Source: Ornithodoros turicata (lineage: Eukaryota > Arthropoda > Arachnida > Ixodida > Argasidae). Taken from it: a stretch of DNA of 64,000 bases. The stretch is taken from positions 83,184,160-83,248,159 of the forward strand of contig NC_088202.1 in assembly GCF_037126465.1 (NCBI RefSeq), written 5' to 3'. The notes under the pieces are model-generated. The model saw nothing but the letters and a program-made list of their open reading frames with translations, was not told the origin of the DNA and searched no databases. Positions 20,817-32,640 of the stretch are shown here, one piece after another (positions within the stretch are counted from its first letter, which is position 1; each line of letters begins with the position of its first letter). The position numbers and the translations under genes are program-made.

Positions 20817-22500
20817 CAAATAAAGCATGCCGGAGCAGTGGTTTTGACGGAATCAATACGAAGTTTTTGAAGAGCACTGTACAATACACATCAATCATAC
20901 TTTCCAAACTGTTCCAGCAGTCACTCAATACGCATACAATTCCTAATGATTGGAAAGTCGGGAAGGTGGTTCCAATACACAAATCCGGGAGTAAATCTTC
21001 GCCATCTAATTATCGTCCTATTTCCCTCACCAGCATCCCCTGCAAATTGTTAGAACACGTTTTATTCTCACATTTAGCGTCTTTTCTTGAAACAAACCCG
21101 TTTTTCTCTCACGCACAAGATGGGTTTCGCAAAAAATTTTCCTGTGAAACACAACTTCTTTCTTTCACTCACAAACTTCACCTAGTTTTGGATCGTAATT
21201 CATCTTCTGCCTGTATATTTCTCGATTTCTCTAAAGCCTTTGATAAAGTACGTCATAAACTTCTATTACTTAAACTAAGTAAACTAAATCTTGACCATAA
21301 TCTTCTCTCTTGGTTGCATTATTACCTGTCTAACCGTTCACAGTACGTCACAGCTAACGGCTATGACTCCACGCCTAGCCCAGTCCACTCAGGTGTTCCA
21401 CAAGGTTCCGTCCTTGGTCTCCTTTTGTTTTTAATCTATATCAACGACCTACCTAACTGTGTTTCCAGTAACATTCATTTATTTGCGGATGGTTGTGTAA
21501 TTTTTCGTCAAATCACTAATCCTAACGATATTTTTTTGTTGCAACAAGATTTAACTGCTATCTCTGAATGGTGTGACACTTGGTTAATGAAATTAAATAT
21601 TACTAAATGTAAAGTCTTGCGCATATCTCGAACAAATATGTTGCCTCCTGATATTACTCTTGAAAATGTTTCATCATACAAGTACCTTGGTCTTCATATA
21701 ACTTCACCTCTATCCTGGTCGTTTCACATAAAGAGCATAATTAACAACGCAAACCGCATGTTAGGCTACCTTCGTCGCAACTTCTCTTCAGCCCCCCTAT
21801 GCCTAAAAACATTGCTCTATAAGTCTCTTGTGCGTTCAAAATTAGAATACTCCGCCACCATATGGGATCCGAGCTCAGCGACACTATTTAATGCAATCGA
21901 ACTTGTCCAAAATAATTCTGCGCATTTCATTACTGGTAATTATTCTCGCACAGCGAGTATTAGTACGATAAAGAACACTCTTGCCTTACCTTCCCTTGCT
22001 TCACGTCGTAAAATTTTTCGTTTATCTTTACTTCACAAACTTTACTATGACCTGCCTTGTTTGCGTGGTGAACTTCTACCTCCGCCCACTTACATTTCAT
22101 CTCGGATTGATCATCAACATAGATAGGCCTAACGTCATACCACACCAACACGTGCCTGCAATCTTTCGTCCCCCGCACATCTGCTGAGTGGAACCACCTT
22201 CCTAGTGACATCATACACATTCGCGATCACTCCCGATTTCGCTCTGCATTATGTTCCTTTTTTGACTCGCAATAACACCACTTAGTGTCATATCAACCTG
22301 TACACCTTAATATAAACTCTCACAACTCACTGGCTCTTGTACTATACACTTCATCAATTTGTTACATTTTAATTTAGCATCTTGATTTACTGACCTTTGT
22401 TCACTGTTATTTATTACTGTTTTGTATTTTCTTTTCCCACTCCCCTCTGTAATGCCCAACGGGCCTTGAGGGTATAATAAATAAATAAATAAATAAATGA
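20817..22500 (+). pseudogene. Jockey/CR1-like LINE with reverse transcriptase, 5' truncated
   Basis: This is the longest coding remnant. Translation starts mid-protein (SSGFDGINTKFLK, RT block 0). The RT palm follows: PNDWKVGKVVPIHKSG, NYRPISLTSIPCKLLE, AQDGFRKKFSCETQL, FLDFSKAFDKV, HSGVPQGSVLG. At 21479-21493 the catalytic F-A-D-D box reads F-A-D-G (second Asp codon is GGT), so polymerase activity should be lost. The thumb follows (WLMKLNITKCKV, YKYLGLHI, SKLEYSATIWDP, RRKIFRLSLLHKLYY). A frameshift near 22115 separates the last block (FVPRTSAEWNHLPSD), which ends about 22276. The endonuclease domain is missing. The 3' UTR contains 'cgggccttgagggtat' and ends in (AATA)n at about 22477-22499. 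The copy is young enough to keep about 430 open codons. Confidence 0.9.
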
Positions 22501-23310
22501 CTATGGCCTGGGGTGATTCACCGCTTGAGAGCAGTACACTACCCCATTACACGAGAAACATGAGATGTGAAATATGAAAATGAAGTTATGTGCAAGTACA
22601 ACTCTTGGACTCCCGTCCTCTGGTTGCGCAACGCCACGTCACACAAAAGGAAGAAGCACATGAAAGAAGCGCCAATGGTCCTTGAGATGCAGGGAGGACC
22701 CTACAGCGTCTGGAGCAAGCCGGTAGCCAAGAGGAACTCCAAGAACATCAGAAGACTTCGACGGTGTTGCACATGGCTCTGATGGGCCAATAATTGCAGC
22801 CAGGTTGAACGTCTGTCGGCTAGTACCACTCAGCTGAGCACAGAGTTGCCGCCTCTCCGTTTCGTAGAGCTTACATTCTATTAGGACGTGCTCAATGTTC
22901 GCTACGGCGCCACATTTGGAGCATAGGAAGCTGTCACAGTATCCGATTCGGCACTTGAATTGGGGAGTGAAGGCTACTTTGAGATGAAGCCTGCGCAGGA
23001 GGGACGTAAAAGAGCGTGGTAAACGGCCAGGAACTGAGAAGGACGTAGTGGGATCCACCGAATGCATGAGAGATCTGTCAGTGATGTCCCGACTCCACTG
23101 CTGGAGAGCTAGTGGCTGAATGAGCTGATTCAGAAGTGATCTCCTGTCTCCTCTTGATAACACGGTTGGCACAACAGTCCGAGACTGTTGGGCAGCCGTT
23201 GCCGCTCTGTCGGCTTCTTCGTTTCCGCTCAAACCACAGTGACCCGGGACCCACTGCAGGGATATATGATGACCGTGGTCGCTTAGACGCTGAACCTGAT
23301 GGAGCAAACT
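22500..23310 (-). pseudogene. RNase H-bearing LINE, 3' fragment
   Basis: Minus-strand frame 22639-23307 (222 residues) starts in the last part of an RNase H domain, ISLQWVPGHCGLSGNEEAD. It continues through the linker (HLKVAFTPQFKCRIGY) to a knuckle (CSKCGAVANIEHVLIECKLY) and the tail. Catalytic residues of the N-terminal half of RNase H were lost to 5' truncation at about 23310. The 3' UTR lies at 22500-22640, tail to tail with the RT-bearing LINE. The last residues after about 22750 look frame-shifted relative to relatives. Confidence 0.85.
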
Positions 23311-24225
23311 ACTGATGTGTATTCAGAAAAAGGTTCCTCCACTTGAGTGTGCACCAAGAGCTGCATTCCACGATTTATGTCCTTCTAAAAAATACACAAA
23401 GTGCTGTACAACATGGCATATACTCTTGTTCGGTGATGGTATCACACGCCATGTCGCCAGCAAGACATTTTTTACTGCTCCTAGGTGTACACATGCAATA
23501 CAAAGCTTTTGTTTTAATATGAGGGACCATTCAATGACCATAATGTCATACCGATGTCGCAATGTTATAAGCGTGTGTCTTTTGGGGCGACATGTTTGTA
23601 GTAATGTATTCCCTGGTCCTGAAATTCTGAGTTACCCTGAGGAACAAGATGTAAATTCAAAATCCGTATGTCAGAAAGGGAGCATCAGAAGCGGGCTTCA
23701 TGCTGAAGCGTATAGATTCAGAACACTTGCGCAGTGGCGTGCGACGTTGTTTTATCACACACGCAGGACATTTTCGAACACAAGGGACGGTAGCCGCAAC
23801 CTGTAAACGATACAATTTCTCATTATCTATGTGAAACATAATAAAAAAACAGTCTTCTAGAGCCGCAGTACCATCCCGTATGTTCGGTTTTGTGTTTTTG
23901 TTGTTTGTAGGCAGCACTATATAGTGCACGACACTTGGTCATAGGTGTAAGCGACAACGCGAGAGGTCCAGGTCTCCCAATTACGTCATCCAAATAGACT
24001 TCAACCATGTATCCATGAGCGTCGCGAGACACCATGCATCCATATATAATGACAGTGTAATGTGAAATAATGTGTAGGAATGAAAAAGAGAAATGCTAGC
24101 ATACCTGAAATCCAGCGTCTTGTAAACTTACTTCGATTTTCTGGTAGCGTACCATGGGATGCACAGTCTGCAAGTTGCGTTTCGCGTTTCGAATCGCCTG
24201 TAACAACTACAACAGCAACTTTACT
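23311..24225. other. Anonymous stretch with one long frame
   Basis: Plus frame 23315-23806 (163 residues) has no domain I can name. Its beginning (PPLECAPR) is identical to a short stretch of the frames in the inverted repeats at 48.5 and 55.5 kb, with similar DNA over about 20 bp. This may indicate a distant relative of that repeat. No splice structure is convincing. Confidence 0.3.
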
Positions 24226-25830
24226 TCAAGATCATGAATGGGGAGTTTCATCACCAGGGGCGATACTCTTACCCCATTGTCCGGACTCCAGCGTTGGTAT
24301 TGCTGTTGACCGCCTGAAAGTGCACCTCCCCACCACGCCATCAGTGCTTTCCTATGCCCCGCCGACGTGGACTCTTCGCAGGCCTCCTGTATGTGATCAC
24401 ATTCCTGGTCTTCTGAAGAAAAACTCTGTCCCTCCCGTTGTTGCTCACCAACTTACACTGGAGCACCTTAACTCAGCGTACTCTCAACGACTCCCTGTGT
24501 ACACTGACGGATCAGTGTCTCAAGGCGGATCTACTGCAGCCTTTTATATGCCAAATGAAAACCTTGAACTGGCGCACAAGTTCCCCTACGAAACGTCATC
24601 TACAGAGTCCGAGCTCTTCGCCATACTGACCGCGTTGAACCACATAGCGGTATCACCGCCTGGCGCTTGGGTTGTGTTCACGGACAGTAAGGTGGCGCTA
24701 GAAGTTCTAGCAAATTATTGTTCCAGAACAATCGGCGGCCTAGACATCATGATAGTCGCAATATACAACCGACTCTATCCTTTGGCCATAGCCTGTGTTT
24801 CCAATGGGTACCCAGTCACACCGGCCTGCACGGAAACACCCGCGGAGACGCCTTAAAACGTCGGGCACATGGGGACGGCACCTCCAATAACTGTCTCCTA
24901 CCACTTTCAGCCTCATTGTGTCGGTTACAGACACAGCGACTCCGTCATAACGGCATTCGGCAGTTTCAAGAGGACGCTGTCCGACTGAACGACCATCTCT
25001 GGTCTATCGACCCGTCGATGGATTTCGTTGCCACACACCACTGCTCGCGTCAAGAAACGTTCATTCTACACCGACTACGGCTTAATGCCGCCAGGACACC
25101 TCTACTTCTCTGTAAAATGGGTCTTCTCCTGTCGCCCAAATGCCCAACTTGCACTGTTGAAGCTAATGTGCCACACCCTCTCCTCGACTGTCACAGATTC
25201 GACACCCCTCGAGCCACGCTGAGACGACGCCTACTCGAGCTGCGGTGCACGGACTTTTCTCTGGCCACTCTGCTCGGCCCAGTACGAGATCACACAGAGC
25301 GGTCTGTGACCAAAGCAGTTCTGACTTTCCTGAGAGATTCAGGTCTGATGAACAGCCTGTGAACTCAGTCGTGCAATCTCATTCTTCTGCGCCCCACTCT
25401 CACCCTCAACGCATTAACCTCATGCTTTCCTTTTAAAGTCATCTTCTGTGATTCATCTCATCATTCTTTCACCGTTTGTTAGTCATCTTTTTTTTGTCAT
25501 CTTTGTCTTTGATCAACCTCATCCTTCTTTCATCATTTGTTAGTTTTTCGTTATTTCCTAATTCTTTTCTTTATTTCTTATTTCTTAATTTTCTTTATTT
25601 TTATTTCTTATTCCTTCCTATTTCTTTCTTTCTTTAATTCTTATCTTTTCTTTTTATTTATTTATTATTATTTCTTCTTATTATTATTCTATTATTTCTT
25701 ATTTCTGGAATAGCAAGCCTACGTCCCGTTTGACTGACCTTTCCCTGTTTTTTTTCCTTTTCGTCTAATAAATCTATCCCCCCCCCCATTGCTGGTGATG
25801 ATGTGGGGAATGAAAACAATGAGCCCCTTC
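24226..25830 (+). pseudogene. RNase H-bearing LINE nested in another LINE's 3' UTR
   Basis: The host repeat (24230-24288 and 25784-25830) is split. Its two parts join to match the intact copy at 1-105. The insert, about 24289-25783, carries an RNase H domain with YTDGSV (Asp), ESELFAI (Glu) and FTDSKVAL (Asp). A frameshift near 24775 follows, then FQWVPSHTGLHGNT with a final Asp, the linker LNAARTPLLLCKMG and a knuckle CPTC..H..LLDC. It ends DSGLMNSL at 25362. The 3' UTR holds the T-rich tract, 'aatagcaagcctacgtccc' and a C-run. CCCATTG occurs at both junctions as a likely target duplication. 5' truncated, with no reverse transcriptase. Confidence 0.85.
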
Positions 25831-25845
25831 AGAATAGGGATCCAA

Positions 25846-27338
25846 GGGAGCCCTTCTCATCAAAGTAAGCTACCTGCTTACTTTACACGTCACGAGCTGT
25901 TGGGCTGAGCCACCGCGACAAGCTCCGCCTGAACGCTCCGCCCATTTCTAGGGACATTTATCCCCAGCGCATACACAGCGTGTAGAGCATCACAGCTTAG
26001 ACCTACAGTGGCGCTGTGTATCGAATTTAAATAGGTTGTATGGGAAAAAAGGAGAAACAACAGTACATCGGTTTAAACGTGCAGGAATAATTATAACGTC
26101 CTGATATTATAGTTGCTATAGAATATCTCTCATGAACGGAGCTCTGGCAATTTTGATGTGACATGTTTGACGGCGGGCTGCCGCCGCCGCTGTCTTTTTT
26201 ACAGTCAAAAAGTGGCGCCACACCCAATACCATGCTTCTATGAAGAACATTGCTCTTTGAAGTTGTCCCCTCGCTGTCCCTAGATTTTCCCTAGCTCACG
26301 GGATGATGTTAAGAGGTACGTCATTTTGACGTAGGCAGTGACGTAGTATCTTACTTTTTGCGCTGAAAAGTAAGCACCGAAAAGAGGGTGATTACTTTGA
26401 ACGGGGACGGCGGTAACGATGAGGATGGCGTACATGCCTCGGACTATAACTTTTATTTGACTCCAAATACGTTTCCACGACGGCGGAAATGGCGCAGAGT
26501 GCATAAATATTTGCATTTCGTCGGAAGAATGATCGGAAGATCCATGCTCATTGCCGTGGTTCGTGCTTCACCAGAATGCACCGCTCTCCGATACAGAGTC
26601 GTTCGTCATATCGACGATTGAAGCGATGACGTCTATCATTAAACTAGTAAAAGTCTGTCCCTTACACAGACAGAATTGAGAATAATGTATAGTGGTCGTT
26701 TCGTGCTACTTCCTCACACGACTCATTACATGAGAGGGGGGGGCACGATGTCGGGGTTGTGGACAATGAAAGATACGAATGCAAGGCGAAGACAACGAAA
26801 TCAGTGTCACTTAATAACAAATGGCGCCGCAGAGGCGTTGCGCGCAAACAAAAAATGACATAAGAAACTGTAGGGGGAATAGTAATCTTTTCGCGCCACT
26901 CCGCCAGTTCAAAATCTTGGGCACGCACGAGCGCCACCCCACTGTTTACTTGTTCGCTATCTCGCTCACAACGCGATCGCTACACAAGTTTGTTTTCCTA
27001 TTTTTACCCCGTGGAAGTTTTTTAGATATTACTATCAAGCAAGTGAACTTGTCATGACCACTTTTCTCCGCATTCCTCCAACCTTCTCTTTTAAGTTGTA
27101 GTCTTCCGTTTCCGGGGAGACAATCTAAGGGCGGGAAGGACGGTATCATGATGATCCTATCGTGAAAACACAGACACAGCAGCAAGGCTGGACGATCAAA
27201 TGCTCGTCTATTGGCTAATGGCGCGTGAAAACCATTCCCAATGACATTCCCATTGTTCCCGCCTTCTTTATTCGGAGACCAATAACCTCCTTGCAAAGAA
27301 AGTAAGCAGGTAGCTTACTTTGACGAGAATAGCTCCCC
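25846..27338. mobile_element. Non-autonomous DNA element with hairpin terminal repeats (~1.5 kb)
   Basis: Inverted ends begin GGGAGC, then TTCTC(A/G)TCAAAG, then a segment that is itself palindromic: AAGTAAGC-TACCT-GCTTACTT. They lie at 25846-25887 and 27298-27338, with about 37 of 40 bp matching. The interior has no recognised transposase. Frames at 26388-26621, 26662-26937 and 26946-27296 show no domain. A shorter 'gaaaagtaagcac' echo lies at 26365. The right flank is a LINE tail like that at 890-1010. Superfamily unknown. Confidence 0.65.
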
Positions 27339-27570
27339 AGGTTCTATGGTGTCCAAAAAGTCAAAAGATCTTTGAGGAGAGAGCGTTGATGGGCTAGATT
27401 TGGCCACGGACCAAGCCATTATAGCTTTTAATATTGTCACTTAAAGATGCAACATGACCTACTTTTCTTTAATGAAAGTGGTTTTAAAATCTTTTAATGT
27501 TTAAAATGGCTTGCGCCACAGACGAATATGTTCATTTGAAGGCGATTTATGCTGTGCAGGCGATAGAAGG

Positions 27571-27605
<35 letters not shown>

Positions 27606-28740
27606 GTAGGAGAAAAATGTGGAGATGTGAGCCGACCCCCGCGGGACAAGGTACTCCAGGTAGTAGAAAAAGAAAGAAAAAGGCACATCTAAAAAGACGA
27701 GAGCTCTGCTATGCCCTTAACAAAGGTGATGAGGGGATCCTTTGGTGTATTGATACCTTCTTATTAGCAAGTTTTAGCAAATGAGTTTGCAACGTCGCGC
27801 TACGGTGCACGGTACGCTAATCCGAAACGTTATCATGACACGCGAGACTGACGCTGTTGGCGTTCTAGTACACCGTGGAAGGAGATGTATATATGGTTAA
27901 TTAACGTCGTAGCGCTCCCGCATGCCGGATAGAACTGTGAACCATGAAGCCTTTCGATGTTACGCTGTTCAGGAGTTCTGTTATTGCAATCCATTTCGTT
28001 TCATCCACGAAAGGGTTACTCGCAATCACCTTGAGCAGCATATTAAAACTCTACGGGAGTCCGCACCGCCATATGCTTCTTGGGTAGTTGGCATCGTAGT
28101 TAGCAACTTCTGTTCCTGTTCGTTCAACAGTGTGCTATCCACACATGCTTGTATTCTCATACAAGTAACTTGACTGAATAAAAATAGCATAACTGCTTGT
28201 ATTAGAAGGTACACTTCGATAAGTTAGTAGTATACTTGCACCGTTAGTAGTTCGTTGCGCATTTAGGAACAACTTCAGAGTGAAAGTTTTAAAGGAGTAC
28301 AGAGGGCCATAAAAAAAAAAAAAATTCAGATCAAGACGTCTGATGAAAGTGTGCGTGTCATTTTACCGAGTAGCGCGAAAGGTTTGGATGTGTGCAATTT
28401 GTTTCCCAGAAAAATAATCACATAAACATGGCTCCGCGCGTTCACCCTTAACTCGTCACTCCAGGTATAACGAAGATGAGAAGGTATGATGCCACGTCAC
28501 CGATGACGTTATAAGGAGAACTCCTTCTGGTTCGCCGGTCAGTGGGGGTCAGCGCCTCGTGTCTTTGCCGCAGTAAACCAGTTTTGCCGGTTCTCCCGGA
28601 GAATAGACCTTTTCTGAAACGCAGCGCCATCTAGTGTATGCAACGCCAATTCACAACCGCCGCCATTGTAGGGTACGTTCCGTCGTTCTGTCGCGTCGGA
28701 TGCGTAGCGAATGCCCGTTTGAACTGGGGTTGTTGATTGT
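27339..28740. other. LINE tail scrap, (GAT)n microsatellite and anonymous sequence
   Basis: 27340-27425 matches the LINE tail at 890-1010 ('tatggtgtccaaaaag', 'ggccacggaccaagc'). A (GAT)n run at about 27573-27606 produces an artefactual poly-Asp or poly-His frame. 27610-27690 (gagccgacccccgcgggac) looks like a common LINE 3' UTR. The rest, to 28640, shows no gene. The segment 28560-28745 is probably the 5' part of the following transposon. Confidence 0.4.
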
Positions 28741-28746
28741 TCCACG

Positions 28747-30363
28747 ATGCCATCCTATTGTTGCGTTCCCTACTGCAAGCAGAAGGGCTACGTACACGAA
28801 AACGGGAGCAAAGTAAGTGACGTGTTTGAACAGGAAAGAATAGAGACCTTGTACCCCGTGCAGTTTGCCGACATTTCTTTGTTTATCCTAGGTGTCGTTT
28901 CATAACTTCCCGAAATCGGCTGCTGCTTACAAGAAATGGATAATCGCAATAAAACGCGATGAGGGGAAACTGTTTCGTGTCACACGTTCGACACAAGTGT
29001 GCTCGAGACACTTCCTGGAGTCTGACTACGTCCAGAACGTCGCTAGCGGGCACAGATATCTCCACAGTTGGGCAGTACCATCTGTCTTTGACTTCTGCAA
29101 ACCTAAGACGCTAAGGAAACCTCCACGTCAGCGGGAAGTAGCAGCTGTACTGCCTCTCACCACAAAAGACCCTCAAGAGCCTGTGCAACCGCTACATGAT
29201 ATCACCGCGTCCGAAGAAAACCTTCCACCTGAGTGCACGCAGGAGATGGAACAACTGTGTGAGTGTGGTTTATCCGACACTGTGCTGAACTCAAAGATGC
29301 ACTGGACAAAACTGTGAAAGACAATGACGCATTAAGGAAATGTTTGAAGGAAAAAACTGAAGAAGTGTACCGGCTCAAGGCGCAACTTGAAACAGCTGAA
29401 GCAAAATGCAAAACCATGGAGGATCAGCAGGCTCCATTTAGCATTAACAAGTTTAAAGACTCTGATGAAGATGTGCGGTTCTACACGGGTCTCCCTTCGT
29501 ATGCACATTTCAGATCACTTCACGAATATGTTGGTCCTGGAGAAAGTGGGAAAAACATAGTGCTGTGGCAAAGTACTGCTTCTAGTGGTGACAATGTTGG
29601 GCGACCACGCAAGTTGAATACAGAAGACCAGCTGTTCCTTGTTCTCATCAAACTGAAAGTTGGGCTATTCCACAAGCATCTGGCTCACTTGTTCAACGTG
29701 TCATCGGGTACTGTGTCCAGGATCTTCTTATCCTGGATTAACTATCTCTACATTCAGTTGTCGCAGCTACCGTTGTGGCAACCACGCAGTTTTGTCGATG
29801 AGACAATGCCTCTTGCATTTAAAGAAAAGTACCCAACAACCAGAGTAATCATTGATGCTACCGAACTGCAATGTGAGGCGCCAAGCTCGTTTGTAACACA
29901 GTCTGGGACATACTCCACGTATAAGTCAGCGAACACATGTAAAGGTTTGGTTGGTGTTGCACCAAATGGCCTGCTAACATTTGTGTCTGAGCTGTTTATG
30001 GGATCCCTATCCGACAGAGAATGTGTTATTCGAAGTGGGTTTTTAGAAATGCCTTTTGACACACACGACTCAGTAATGGCTGACAAGGGATTCAGAATTG
30101 CTGATTTACTGCATGCTAAAAATGTGTCATTGAACATCCCTCCATTTCTGACGAGAGGACAGTTCTCCCAAGAGGAAAACCACGAGACACAAGATATTGC
30201 GGCACTCCGAATTCACGTCCAGAGGCGGATTCAAAGAATCAAGACATACCATATATTTGATCATTCTATCCCCATTTCTTTGGCACCAGTCTCTAATCAG
30301 ATCTGGACAGTTTGTGCGATTTTGAGCAACATGCAGCCTGCCATTATTAAAGCTGCAGATTAG
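28747..30363 (+). pseudogene. THAP-domain DDE transposase, catalytic Glu lost
   Basis: Exon 1 (28747-28812) encodes MPSYCCVPYCKQKG and ends at a GTAAGT donor. The acceptor at 28890-28891 opens exon 2 (VSFHNFPKS). Together they give a C2CH THAP zinc finger: CVPYC, the core Trp in YKKW, CSRHF, and an AVPSVF end. A coiled coil follows (DNDALRKCLKEKTEEV, QLETAEAKC), reached only after a frame change at about 29255-29290 (indel or very short intron). A helix-turn-helix region (LFNVSSGTVSRIFLSW) precedes a DDE_Tnp_4-type core: first Asp in VIIDATE, second in VMADKGF. The third position reads HVQRRIQRIK, where relatives have H-V-E-R, so the catalytic Glu is Gln. The enzyme would bind element ends and cut DNA in the nucleus. 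This copy should be catalytically dead but may still bind DNA. Confidence 0.8.
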
Positions 30364-30544
30364 AATTTAACACTTCAATTTAAGAAAACTCTTGTCTTGT
30401 ACTCTTGTGACCCACTCTAAATATCATGCATGTGCATAAAGGTACTGCACAATCTTGTAGTTTGTATATATATTTATTCATCACCAATGACCGTTACATG
30501 CAGGTTATCCAGCATTATGTATGCAAACACTTGGCAAAAGGTAT

Positions 30545-32525
30545 CTACATTGTACGTAAATATGGTAGCATTATGTTAAAATAAAATGACTTCAGTTTAT
30601 CATACAAAACCTTCCACTCATCACTGACAAACCTGATTCTCTCAACAATGATAAAACTTCTTCCGTACACCACAAAATCACCCCAAGCTAGTCCAGAAAT
30701 TGCCATCTGGCCCAATATCTGGTAGTAATAAGGATGATCCCTCTTGAGTGTTGCCGTGTTCTCGTCAACGCGAAAACAGAACGCCTCATCCTTCAGTTCT
30801 GTCAACGTCTTGTCACACAGAGAGTAGGGACATTTTATCTCCACCACACCATGAGGCGAGTCCTCAGCAGGATCGAAAACAACCCTGTCTGGTGTGGCTC
30901 CAAGCCACGGGCAGGATGGGTCGACATATAACCCACATGGCACGACAGTAACATTACGGCCCCTGCTACGAAGTACTTCTTGGTATCGCTGTGCAGCAAC
31001 TGGCTCATTTGCAGTGCCGTACCTAAAAGAGAAAATAGCTATTTGGCAACCTATTTACCAAAGCAACACAGGAGACCTAGCATATACACAGGATTTCAAG
31101 AAATGTATCGTAACGTGTAAAGATTCCACCATATTTTGTAGTTTGTTTTTTTATGTAAGGTCTCCCAGCTGCTTCACATCCTTTGCAAGCAGGTGCTTTG
31201 CTATTTCGTGCTCAAAATTGTAACATACCTCACAGCTCGAACTCGTGAGAGGTCTTTCCTTGTTGTTAGGGCTTGCAAACCCTTGTGCGTCCAAACCTGC
31301 CTCTTCATGACGGTGCCAAAATTTGAAGCAGTTAGGCGCAGTCCACGCTCCTTCAACCACGTTTCGCTTTTCGTCTGTTGCCGTGTGTTCTTCTCCAAGC
31401 TGTGGGCTGTCTCTGGGGAAAGGCACAGTGCCTGCAATTTGAAAATAATGTATATATGTGTGTACTAGTGCATTCACTTCTTTTTTTTTTACCTTTACAG
31501 TTAGTGTCTTCTTTCAGGCTTGGGGGCACAATCCATGCTTGACTATGTATAAATGGTATGTATTCCTGTGGCACCATGTGTTGGTTGTCACTAACACTAG
31601 ATATATCTGGAGAGATTACCACACCATACCCAAATGGAACCATGGGCTGCTGATACACCATAGGTGATAAGGCCGACGATGGTCCAAGTTTTGTTTTCTT
31701 GCATTCAGACTGAGATGCTTTCAACAACGCTCGTCCAAACAGGCTCCCCTCGTTCAGTCTGGCCAGGGATTCCCCGAAGGTTGCAGCGGCATTCTGCTGT
31801 GCTGTGAAAGCTTTCGGATTTCGTCGCGGGTCATAGAAGCGGCACAAGATTGGATTCTCGAGTCCACCTTCGCGTACACTTCGCCAATCCACTGTTTGCA
31901 CAGATGTACCCCTTATCTGCCGTCCTCTCGGTACTCCCCAGCGCTGCGGCAAGTCCGTAACAGAAATTTCTGGCGGAGCTTCACTGAAACCTTTTTCCTG
32001 TAGCAAGATGACACTTCGCAACACTCCTAAAACATGATTGCACGATCCAAGGCCTGCTGGACATTCGCACTTCCCACGTACAATGTTTCCGCTGATGTTA
32101 ATTTCAACTGCAACACTGTAAGGTGGTGCAGTCTTCTTCTTGCTTCTGTAACATTTGGCCGTCACGTAGAACATCCCAAATCTGAAGCAGAAAGTGCGAA
32201 TTACGTTGGGTACGTAGACAATGACAGTTTACATGCGAAACCAAAACCATGTGCGTTATAATCGAGGCGACGGCTCGAACGAATGTATATTTAATGGTAG
32301 GAAATCACTATACAGTTACAAACATTTTCGTGCTTACCGCTCCTCTGAGTAGTTGGCCTTCACAGATTGCATATCGACGTACGATTCCACCAGGAAATTG
32401 TAGCTTCGCTCCATGTGCCGCTCAGTCGACGACCTTTCTTCGTGGTACGCGCGAAGACAGTTCATAGTAAGCAGCGGTAGACGTGACAAGGCAGCCTCCC
32501 ATCCAACAACTGGGAAAGCTGTCAT
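30545..32525 (-). CDS. SWIM zinc-finger / YqaJ-type nuclease of the transposon, copy 1
   Basis: Four minus-strand exons: 32338-32525 (start MTAFPVVGWEAAL; donor GTAAGC), 31493-32181, 31229-31431 and 30545-31022. Exon 2 holds a SWIM finger (CECPAGLGSCNH, CxCxnCxH). Exons 3-4 hold the YqaJ/lambda-exonuclease-like domain: RLTASNFG, RYGTANEP, WLGATPD, VEIKCPYS and YYYQILGQM, which supply the expected acidic and E-x-K metal-binding residues. The family resects or nicks double-stranded DNA, and its role in transposition is inferred. Exons 1-2 and 3-4 join in phase. At the exon 2/3 junction the phase is off by one beside a 10-A run, so an indel is likely there. All core residues are present. It is convergent with the transposase. 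Whether it is expressed is unknown. Confidence 0.75.
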
Positions 32526-32640
32526 TTCGCTACTCCAGCAAAGGCGACTTTTGCAGAACGCGCAACAGTCAGTCAAATCCGTGCGTGATGTATGACTACC
32601 CGGACAGCACGTATCCCCTACTATGGCGGCGCCTCACAGT

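Larger units (their letters stand above)
28660..32640. mobile_element. ISL2EU-like DNA transposon, copy 1
   Basis: Two convergent genes, a THAP/DDE transposase (28747-30363, +) and a SWIM/YqaJ nuclease (30545-32525, -), are the gene set described for the ISL2EU/IS4EU group of eukaryotic DNA transposons. Just outside the two start codons there are short inverted matches: CGCCGCCATTGTAGGG at 28666-28681 and its partner CCCCTACTATGGCGGCG at 32611-32627. These may be terminal repeats or shared promoter motifs. Exact termini and target duplication were not resolved. Intergenic space between the two stop codons is about 180 bp. Confidence 0.7.

Noticed and set aside
27560..27700. Open frame with poly-Asp (and poly-His antisense)
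   Set aside because: It is produced by a (GAT)n microsatellite next to LINE-UTR-like sequence; all frames through such a repeat stay open.
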